From Rhizobiaceae bacterium (lineage in GTDB: Bacteria; Pseudomonadota; Alphaproteobacteria; Rhizobiales; Rhizobiaceae), in the NCBI GenBank assembly GCA_004299545.1, contig SCRB01000387.1:1-5266 (forward strand): DNA of 5,266 bases, given 5' to 3'. The notes below the pieces were generated by a model, which saw only the letters and a program-made list of their open reading frames with translations, was not told the DNA's origin and did no database searches. Below are positions 1-4,764 of the stretch, in pieces. Numbering within the stretch: the first letter of the stretch is position 1; every line of letters starts with the position of its first letter. Both the position numbers and the translations under genes were made by a program.

Positions 1-1
1 G

Positions 2-1561
2 CTGGAACTCGCCTATACAGTCGATGACGATTATGGCGCGACCTCCGCCAAGGCCGTTATCGAGGAGGCGGAAAAGCCTGAACCGGGCGCGCATCCGCTT
101 TACAAGGCCCCGGATCTGCAGCTTGTCCTGCCATCGCGCGATGCGAAGAACCACGCCGCCAGGACGTCGAAGGACCTGACCGACCACCCATGGGCCGGCA
201 CGCTGGTGCACATCACACTGACGGCGCAGGATGCTGCCGGCCATGTGGCGCGCAGCGAAACCAAGACGATGATCCTGCCGGAGCGCCCCTTCGCCAATCC
301 GCTTGCCCGCGCCCTTGTCGAGCAGCGCCGCATCCTGGCGCTCGATGCGAACAAGAAGCCGCGCGTGCTCGATATGATGGACGCGATCACGCTCAGGCCG
401 GAGGACACTTTCCCGGATATGGGGCAATACCTTGCCATCATGAGCGCCCGCTCCCGCCTGAAGATGGCCGGGACGGACGATGCCTATCGCGATGTCGTCG
501 GCTATCTGTGGCAGATCGCGCTCGGCATAGAGGACGGCAATCTTTCCGATGCGGAGAAGAAGCTCAGACAGGCGGAACAGGCGCTCCAGCAGGCCCTTGA
601 GCGGGGCGCCAGCGATCAGGAAATAGACCGGCTGACGAAAGAGTTGAAACAGGCGATGCAGAACTATCTGCGCGAATTCGCCGAACGGGCGCAGAAGAAT
701 CCGAACTTGTCACAGCAGTTGGCGCCGAACGCGCGCGTCATCCGGCCGGGCGATCTCGACCGCCTGTTGGACGAGATCCAGAACCTCGCCAAGTCTGGCT
801 CGCGTGACAAGGCACAGCAACTGCTTTCCGAACTGCAGAACATGATGAACAATCTGCAGGCGGGCCGCGGCGGGCAGCAGCAGGACGGCCAGCAGAATCC
901 GATGCGCAAGAAGATGGATCAACTGGGCGATCTCATGCGCCGCCAGCAGGAGATGATGAACAAGACCTTCAATCTCGGACGGCAGCAGAATGGCGACCAG
1001 GGAGAGCCGGGAGAGGACGGAGAGCAAGGCCAAGGGTTGCAGCAGGGCCAGGGCATGACGCCCGACCAGTTGGCGGAAGCGCTTCGTAAATTGCAGGAGG
1101 GGCAGGGGAAGCTGCAAAAGGATCTCCAGGATCTCATGCAAGGCCTCAGCGGCATGGGCATCAAGCCTGGCCAGGGTTTCGGCGAAGCCGATGGCGCGAT
1201 GGGCCGGGCGGGCAAGGCGCTCGGTCAGGCACAGGGCGACCAGGCGGCGGGAGAACAGGGCAATGCGCTTCAGGCGCTTCGCCGTGGTGCACAGGACATG
1301 ATGCGCCAGATGCAACAAGCCATGCAGGGCCAGGAGGGCGGCTCCGGGACCGGCAGGCGTGAACAGAACGCGGACCGCGACCCGCTGGGACGGCCGCGGG
1401 CGTCGAACGGTCCGGATTTCGGCGATTCCGTCAAGGTTCCCGACGAGATCGATGTCCAGCGCGCAAGACGGATTCTTGAGGCCATCCGCAAGCGGCTCGG
1501 CAATGCGCTCAGCCCGGAACTGGAAAAGAGCTATCTGGAGCGGCTGCTCAACATGCAGTGA
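2..1561 (+). CDS. TIGR02302/DUF4175 family protein, C-terminal part (5' truncated)
   Basis: The frame is already open at base 2 and ends at TGA 1559-1561, giving 519 residues with no start in the window. Family members are, as I recall, about 850 residues, with an N-terminal membrane region, so roughly the first 40% is off the edge. Residues 1-95 look beta-rich (YTVDDDYG, TLTAQDAAGH) and end in a proline-containing linker. Residues 95-285 are mostly charged and helical, with Glu/Lys/Gln-rich coiled-coil-like stretches. Residues 286-453 are low-complexity Gln/Gly/Met-rich (QQQDGQQ, QGQGLQQGQG). Residues 457-519 form the conserved end (RDPLGRP, VKVPDEIDVQRARRILEAIR, LERLLNMQ). The GTG at 206 is internal, since the frame and family similarity continue upstream of it. 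No biochemical function is established for the family to my knowledge; an envelope location is inferred from the membrane-anchored family architecture. The gene converges on hpt. Family assignment is from recalled similarity. Confidence 0.88.
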   Translation: MELAYTVDDDYGATSAKAVIEEAEKPEPGAHPLYKAPDLQLVLPSRDAKNHAARTSKDLTDHPWAGTLVHITLTAQDAAGHVARSETKTMILPERPFANPLARALVEQRRILALDANKKPRVLDMMDAITLRPEDTFPDMGQYLAIMSARSRLKMAGTDDAYRDVVGYLWQIALGIEDGNLSDAEKKLRQAEQALQQALERGASDQEIDRLTKELKQAMQNYLREFAERAQKNPNLSQQLAPNARVIRPGDLDRLLDEIQNLAKSGSRDKAQQLLSELQNMMNNLQAGRGGQQQDGQQNPMRKKMDQLGDLMRRQQEMMNKTFNLGRQQNGDQGEPGEDGEQGQGLQQGQGMTPDQLAEALRKLQEGQGKLQKDLQDLMQGLSGMGIKPGQGFGEADGAMGRAGKALGQAQGDQAAGEQGNALQALRRGAQDMMRQMQQAMQGQEGGSGTGRREQNADRDPLGRPRASNGPDFGDSVKVPDEIDVQRARRILEAIRKRLGNALSPELEKSYLERLLNMQ

Positions 1562-1562
1562 C

Positions 1563-1582
1563 CGTGGCCGTCACCCGGCACG
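1563..1582. terminator. Small GC-rich hairpin between convergent genes, possible bidirectional terminator
   Basis: CGTGGCCG (1563-1570) can pair with CGGCACG (1576-1582), leaving one bulged base and a 5-base loop TCACC. An alternative fold pairs GTGAC (1558-1562) with GTCAC (1570-1574). It fills much of the 38-bp gap between the TIGR02302 stop and the hpt stop, where both transcripts must end. No T-tract follows on either strand, so it is not a standard intrinsic terminator. Termination here could equally be Rho-dependent or lie inside the opposing genes. Confidence 0.25.
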
Positions 1583-1599
1583 TTACTCTGCGGGAACTT

Positions 1600-2142
1600 T
1601 CACGCATCGCCCTTCACGACGCCGACGAAGGGCAGTTCGCGAAAGGCGTGGGAAACATCCATACCGTAGCCGACGACGAAATAGTCGGGGCAATCGAAGC
1701 CAACGAAATCCGCGTCTATATCCGCCTTGCGGCGCATGCGCTTGTCGAGCAGCGCCGCGATCGAAACGCTTCTGGCACCCCGCGACAGCATCAGGTCGCG
1801 GATGAATTTCAGCGTCTTGCCGGACTCCAGAATATCGTCGATGACGAGGATGTCCCGGCCTGAGACGTTGTTGTCCACGTCGCGCAGCAGCTTGACCTCG
1901 CCGCTCGCGGTTCCGGCGCCGTAGCTGGAGATGAAGATGAATTCGACTTCGGGCGATATGCCGACATCGTGCATCGCTCTGATTAGGTCGGCGGCGAAGA
2001 CGAAGGACCCCTTGAGCACGGAAACGACCAGAAGGTTCTCGAAATGCCTGTCCGCGATTTCCTTGGCGAGTTCGAGATTGCGCCGGGCGATCGCCGACGC
2101 GCTGAAAAGCACCTCAATGTCCTTGCCGCGAACGACCGGCAT
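1600..2142 (-). CDS. hpt: Hypoxanthine phosphoribosyltransferase
   Basis: A complete 180-residue cytoplasmic enzyme of the usual bacterial Hpt length. The family transfers phosphoribose from PRPP to hypoxanthine (and often guanine) to make IMP/GMP in purine salvage (EC 2.4.2.8). Visible landmarks are LKGS near 43-46 (PPi loop), ISSYG at 71-75 (flexible catalytic loop), the PRPP loop ILVIDDILESGKT at 98-110, a purine-contacting Lys in LLDKR (K134), and FVVGYGMD at 155-162, whose Asp matches the C-terminal Mg/purine-side Asp of the family. Compared with human VEDIIDTGKT, the acidic pair is DD instead of ED, and the catalytic-base Asp position holds Glu (E106). Start ATG 2140-2142 is 6 bp past the stop of the upstream membrane-protein gene. 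Its Shine-Dalgarno-like AAGGAAG lies in that gene's last codons, so the two are probably cotranscribed and translationally coupled. TGA is at 1600-1602. Confidence 0.95.
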   Translation of the reverse strand: MPVVRGKDIEVLFSASAIARRNLELAKEIADRHFENLLVVSVLKGSFVFAADLIRAMHDVGISPEVEFIFISSYGAGTASGEVKLLRDVDNNVSGRDILVIDDILESGKTLKFIRDLMLSRGARSVSIAALLDKRMRRKADIDADFVGFDCPDYFVVGYGMDVSHAFRELPFVGVVKGDA

Positions 2143-2148
2143 GATGCT

Positions 2149-2751
2149 CTAGTCTTCCTTGCTGAAAGGGATCGTAACGAATTCTCCGCTGTCTTTAGGG
2201 GTCTCCAGCTGATCGGAAAAGACGAAGCTTCCTCCTGCTTGCGTGCGATCCGCGTTTGTCCCCAGGAAATGATCGGTAGGCGAACCTCCATGGGCTTTCG
2301 AATCGGCTGCCTGCACTGGAATGCCTGCGGTGTGGAAGCTGTCGTTCAGGCCTGCTCCGGACGGCAGCCCAAGCCTTGTTCCATCAACGAGAACAGAACC
2401 GCCGGAGATCAGAAATGCCAGGGTAACGAGAGCGGCGCCGGCCATCCAGAAGACGAAGCCGGCCCATCTGGTCCCCGGAGCCTTTCCGCTTGTCTCCGCT
2501 TTGCGGATATATTCCATCTTCCCGGTTCCACGCCATTTCGAGCGCTTTTGCAGGAATTCGATCCCCTCCGGCGCTTTTGCCCGGGGATCGCGGAAGCCCT
2601 GGAGAGGCGCATCGGGACGAACCGTCTCGAACTCGGCCTCCACGACATCCCGGCGACCATCGCGCGCGAGCCCGTGCCGCCTTGCGGTGGTCGTGGCAGT
2701 GCCCGCCATGATTTCGCCCGAAACCGGGCATGCCTTGAGGGAATCGTGCAT
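2149..2751 (-). CDS. Hypothetical single-span membrane protein upstream of hpt
   Basis: I do not recognise a family for this 200-residue product. Residues 1-95 are hydrophilic and charged, rich in Arg, Ala, Glu and Gly, with one Cys (C8, in KACPVSGEIM). Residues 97-117 form one clear membrane span (AGFVFWMAGAALVTLAFLIS) preceded by several basic residues, which predicts N-in topology. Residues 118-200 are a Gly/Ser/Asp/Thr-rich, probably periplasmic tail with no obvious domain. ATG 2749-2751 was chosen because AAAAAGG lies 9 bases upstream. A TTG at 2779-2781 would add ten basic residues, and the frame stays open up to a stop at 2944-2946 without an ATG or GTG. The gene is divergent from ftsE and tightly followed by hpt. 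As I recall, many alphaproteobacteria carry an MJ0042 zinc-ribbon protein beside ftsE; this one lacks paired CxxC motifs, so it is either unrelated or a degenerate relative. Coding status rests on codon choice, RBS, membrane span and coupling to hpt. Confidence 0.72.
   Translation of the reverse strand: MHDSLKACPVSGEIMAGTATTTARRHGLARDGRRDVVEAEFETVRPDAPLQGFRDPRAKAPEGIEFLQKRSKWRGTGKMEYIRKAETSGKAPGTRWAGFVFWMAGAALVTLAFLISGGSVLVDGTRLGLPSGAGLNDSFHTAGIPVQAADSKAHGGSPTDHFLGTNADRTQAGGSFVFSDQLETPKDSGEFVTIPFSKED
2154..2160 (-). promoter_or_regulatory. Ribosome binding site of hpt inside the upstream gene
   Basis: Read on the minus strand, AAGGAAG precedes the hpt ATG by 11 bases and encodes the Lys-Glu end of the upstream protein, just before its TAG at 2149-2151. 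The arrangement suggests termination-reinitiation coupling. The spacing is somewhat longer than ideal, so intrinsic strength may be modest. Confidence 0.5.
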
Positions 2752-2760
2752 GAGCGGCCG

Positions 2761-2767
2761 CCTTTTT
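2761..2767 (-). promoter_or_regulatory. Ribosome binding site deciding the membrane-protein start
   Basis: Minus-strand AAAAAGG sits 9 bases before ATG 2749-2751. This supports that ATG over the TTG at 2779-2781, which has no comparable purine-rich stretch ahead of it. Confidence 0.55.
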
Positions 2768-2788
2768 CGAATCCGTTTCAACGCGGAA

Positions 2789-2806
2789 CGGCGATCGGGA
2801 TCGCCG
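2789..2806. promoter_or_regulatory. Perfect 8-bp inverted repeat, operator-like
   Basis: CGGCGATC and GATCGCCG are exact reverse complements separated by GG, giving an 18-bp dyad. It lies 38 bp upstream of the membrane-protein ATG, where an operator or a 5'-UTR hairpin for that transcript would be expected. No known operator consensus is recognised. If translation actually starts further upstream, it would be coding sequence. Confidence 0.35.
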
Positions 2807-2883
2807 GCATCGCCTTCGGGCAGAATCCGATCCTGCTCCAGCCGGTACGTGATTCCTCTTCCGCGCGATATTGGCGGGAAAAA

Positions 2884-2890
2884 GGTTAAT
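2884..2890 (-). promoter_or_regulatory. CtrA-like half-site facing the membrane-protein/hpt operon
   Basis: Read on the minus strand the bases give ATTAACC, extending to TTAACCTT, one mismatch from the CtrA 8-mer TTAACCAT. It is about 135 bp upstream of the membrane-protein ATG. A half-site this short can arise by chance; its support comes from the exact full site about 45 bp away. Confidence 0.25.
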
Positions 2891-2911
2891 GCTTCGCATG
2901 AAGCGCTTTTT
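2891..2911 (+). terminator. Hairpin followed by T5, terminator- or attenuator-like
   Basis: GCTTC (2891-2895) pairs with GAAGC (2900-2904) across the loop GCAT, and TTTTT follows at 2907-2911. The overlapping AAGCGCTT (2901-2908) is itself palindromic. A 5-bp stem is weak for an intrinsic terminator. No plus-strand gene ends just upstream; it could only stop read-through toward ftsE or attenuate a distal promoter. Confidence 0.2.
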
Positions 2912-2926
2912 GGCGGCTGGACGGAC

Positions 2927-2932
2927 GATAAT
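2927..2932 (+). promoter_or_regulatory. Possible -10 element for ftsE
   Basis: GATAAT matches TATAAT at 5 of 6 positions and abuts the CtrA-like box. A start point a few bases downstream would give a 5'-UTR of about 70-75 bases before the ftsE GTG. No good -35 hexamer sits 16-18 bp upstream. If this is the promoter, the box would overlap the start site, a position that favours repression. Confidence 0.25.
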
Positions 2933-2951
2933 TTAACGAAGGGTTAACCAT
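2933..2951 (+). promoter_or_regulatory. CtrA-like binding box upstream of ftsEX
   Basis: TTAA (2933-2936), seven bases, then TTAA (2944-2947) is an exact TTAA-N7-TTAA motif, the full CtrA consensus established in Caulobacter and shared by Rhizobiales. The right half continues as TTAACCAT (2944-2951), the alternative CtrA 8-mer. It includes the palindrome GGTTAACC (2942-2949). TTAA is rare in this GC-rich window: apart from the one at 2886 in the same gap, I read only one other, inside ftsE at 3561-3564. The box is 63 bp before the ftsE start and about 180 bp before the divergent gene. Confidence 0.55.
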
Positions 2952-3013
2952 GCCGAACCATGGTCTCGACGGAAAGCCATGCTGCGCCGCGGAGATGAGG
3001 GTGCGAGGATCAG

Positions 3014-3673
3014 GTGTTTCGCTTTGAAAATGTGGGCTTGCGCTACGGCATGGGGCCGGAGATCCTTCGCGACATCTCCCTCCATATTCCCGAGCGCTCC
3101 TTCCAGTTCCTGAGCGGACCTTCCGGCGCCGGGAAAACGACGCTGATGCGGCTTCTCTTCCTTTCGCTCAAGCCGACGCGCGGCCTCATCACCATCTTCG
3201 GCAAGGACAGGGCGCTGATCACCAGGCGCGAACTTCCCCTGCTGCGGCGGAGGATCGGCGTGGTGTTCCAGGATTTCCGCCTCCTCGACCACATGACGAC
3301 CTATGAGAATGTCGCCCTGCCGCTCAGGGTGCGTGGGCGCGAGGAGGCAAGCTATCGCAACGACGTCACGGAACTGCTGAAATGGGTCGGTCTCGGAGAA
3401 CGCATGCATGTCCTGCCGCCGGTGCTCTCGGGCGGCGAGAAGCAGCGCGCGGCAATCGCGCGGGCGCTGATCGAGCAACCTGAAATCCTGCTTGCGGACG
3501 AACCGACCGGCAATGTCGATCCGCCGCTCGCCAGACGGCTTCTGCGCCTGTTCATCGAGCTTAACAGGCTGGGCACCGCGGTCCTCATCGCGACGCATGA
3601 TCTCACCTTGATGGAGCAGGTCGATGCACGCCGTATGATCCTCACCAATGGCAGGCTGGACATCTATGACTAG
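3014..3673 (+). CDS. ftsE: Cell division ATP-binding protein FtsE
   Basis: The cytoplasmic ATPase of the FtsEX complex, which uses ATP hydrolysis to drive FtsX and so regulate septal peptidoglycan hydrolases and divisome progress. At 219 residues it has normal FtsE length and a complete ABC nucleotide-binding domain: Walker A GPSGAGKT (35-42), Q-loop Q86 in VVFQDFRLLD, signature LSGGEKQ (138-144), Walker B ILLADEP (158-164, catalytic E163), D-loop GNVD (166-169) and switch H195 in ATHD. The start is GTG 3014-3016: an in-frame TGA at 2996-2998 leaves no other upstream start, and the N-terminus (FRFENVGLRYG) matches the family. GAGGA at 3005-3009 is a close, perhaps weak, ribosome site. The stop overlaps the ftsX start by 8 bp. 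A CtrA-like box upstream suggests cell-cycle regulation. Confidence 0.97.
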   Translation: MFRFENVGLRYGMGPEILRDISLHIPERSFQFLSGPSGAGKTTLMRLLFLSLKPTRGLITIFGKDRALITRRELPLLRRRIGVVFQDFRLLDHMTTYENVALPLRVRGREEASYRNDVTELLKWVGLGERMHVLPPVLSGGEKQRAAIARALIEQPEILLADEPTGNVDPPLARRLLRLFIELNRLGTAVLIATHDLTLMEQVDARRMILTNGRLDIYD

Positions 3674-4673
3674 CCTCCTCCCGCAACATGACGGCGCTGT
3701 TCCCAGGCGGCAGCTGCCGCGCATGCGACCGCCCATCGGCGAGCGGACGACGCAGCGCCGCATGGCGCCGATCGTGCCCGGCAGCAATATCGCCGGGCGG
3801 GCGCTGGTCTGCGTCATAGCCATCATGACTTTCCTGTCCTGCCTTACGCTCGGGGCGGTCACGCTTGTCAGGGGGGCCGCCGTTTCCTGGGAAGGGCAGA
3901 TCTCGCGCGAGGCCACGATAGAGATCAAGCCGGCCGACGGTTTCGACATGGAAGCGGCCCTCAAGCAGGCGCAGTCGATCGCCGCCGGTTTCCAGGGGGT
4001 GCGCAGCGCCACGATCGTCGACCGCGCCGCAACCGCGCGCCTGCTCGAACCGTGGCTCGGCAAGGACCTGAACATCGACGAACTGCCGGTGCCGCGCCTG
4101 ATCGTCGTGACGATCGACGAAAAGAACCCACCTGATTTCAAGGCGCTCGGAGACTTGGTTTCCGCGACGGTCCCGAACGCCACGCTCGATGACCATCGCA
4201 ATTGGGTCAATCGTCTGGTGACGATGGCGCATACCACCGTGACCATCGGCCTTGCCGTCCTCGTCCTGATGCTTTCCGCGACCGTTCTCTCCGTCGTTTT
4301 CGCAACGCGGGGAGCGATGGCGGGCAACGGACACATCATCGAGGTGCTGCATTTCGTCGGTGCGGAGGCGAAGTTCATCGCTGGGGAATTCCGCCGTCAT
4401 TTCTTGATTACGGGAATGAAAGGCGCCGCGGCAGGCGGGCTGGGCGCCGTCATGGTCTTCATTCTGTTTTCGTGGCTGTCGGCGCACAACATGGCAACAC
4501 CTGAAGCTGCGCAGGCGAACGCGCTTTTCGGCAATTTCGCCATTGGCGTCGGCGGCTATGCGGGCGTTGCCCTCATCATCCTGCTGATTGCCGGGCTGAC
4601 CGCCGCGACATCCCACTATACCGTCGTAAGTTACCTGACGGATCTCGAAAAGCACCAGCCGGATGGATACTGA
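3666..4673 (+). CDS. ftsX: Cell division membrane protein FtsX
   Basis: The membrane partner of FtsE, acting at the septum; in other bacteria its periplasmic loop engages hydrolase activators such as EnvC or the hydrolases themselves. It has 335 residues: a basic, proline-rich cytoplasmic tail (1-43), span 1 at about 44-68 (ALVCVIAIMTFLSCLTLGAV), a periplasmic domain at about 69-188, then spans at about 189-213, 252-271 and 294-317 and a short cytoplasmic end. The stretch VLHFVGAEAKFIAGEF before span 3 is the conserved FtsX/permease loop likely to contact the ATPase. ATG 3666-3668 was chosen because it overlaps the ftsE TAG (ATGACTAG), the classic coupled ftsEX arrangement. An in-frame ATG at 3648 would deepen the overlap and add six residues. 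No frame break is seen. Confidence 0.95.
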   Translation: MTSLLPQHDGAVPRRQLPRMRPPIGERTTQRRMAPIVPGSNIAGRALVCVIAIMTFLSCLTLGAVTLVRGAAVSWEGQISREATIEIKPADGFDMEAALKQAQSIAAGFQGVRSATIVDRAATARLLEPWLGKDLNIDELPVPRLIVVTIDEKNPPDFKALGDLVSATVPNATLDDHRNWVNRLVTMAHTTVTIGLAVLVLMLSATVLSVVFATRGAMAGNGHIIEVLHFVGAEAKFIAGEFRRHFLITGMKGAAAGGLGAVMVFILFSWLSAHNMATPEAAQANALFGNFAIGVGGYAGVALIILLIAGLTAATSHYTVVSYLTDLEKHQPDGY

Positions 4674-4764
4674 CCACCGCGACGGCATCGGCTTGCGGCC
4701 GCCGCCGGCATCGCCGGGAAATGGAATCCTTTCGTCACGGCCACAATTGCGTTGTAATGATCGC
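4674..4764 (+). other. Short ftsX-DUF218 gene gap with GC hairpin and possible leader peptide
   Basis: The 91-bp gap holds a 5-bp hairpin, CCGGC-ATC-GCCGG (4705-4717), with no following T-tract, so read-through from ftsX is expected. ATG 4721 opens a 15-codon frame ending at TGA 4766-4768, which overlaps the next gene's ATG as ATGA, but it has no properly spaced ribosome site. GANTC sites occur at 4724-4728, 4783-4787 and 4801-4805. No convincing promoter is seen. Confidence 0.3.

Larger units (their letters stand above)
2741..2855. promoter_or_regulatory. Cluster of four GANTC (CcrM-type) methylation sites
   Basis: GANTC occurs at 2741-2745 (GAATC, at the 5' end of the membrane-protein gene), 2769-2773 (GAATC), 2823-2827 (GAATC) and 2851-2855 (GATTC). 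GANTC is the target of CcrM, the cell-cycle DNA methyltransferase of alphaproteobacteria. The density is above the window's average, and the cluster lies in the divergent region beside the CtrA-like box. A regulatory role is inferred. Confidence 0.35.

Noticed and set aside
190..1805. Alternative-frame open readings within and just past the TIGR02302 gene, on both strands
   Set aside because: The continuous frame from base 2 to 1561 carries the family's conserved C-terminus; the others are compositional shadows.
2866..2871. CGATAT as a rhizobial-type -10 box (CTATAT) for ftsE
   Set aside because: No TTGAC-like -35 lies at suitable spacing, and a single hexamer match is too weak to report as a promoter.
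2044..2947. Two long plus-strand open frames (2044-2889 and 2321-2947) opposite hpt and the membrane-protein gene
   Set aside because: They lie antisense to a certain hpt and a better-supported gene, have scattered Cys/Pro/Arg composition without domains or membrane spans, and lack convincing ribosome sites. They look like GC-driven shadow frames.
2752..3013. A hidden MJ0042 zinc-ribbon N-terminus upstream of the membrane-protein gene
   Set aside because: I translated the same frame upstream to its stop at 2944-2946 and found no paired CxxC motif and no ATG or GTG, so there is no sign of a truncated or frameshifted zinc-ribbon gene.
2804..4728. Similar GCCGGCATCGCC...GAATCC strings upstream of the membrane-protein gene and of the DUF218 gene
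   Set aside because: The match is short and GC-rich, spacing inside it differs, and the two copies are in different contexts; chance similarity is sufficient.
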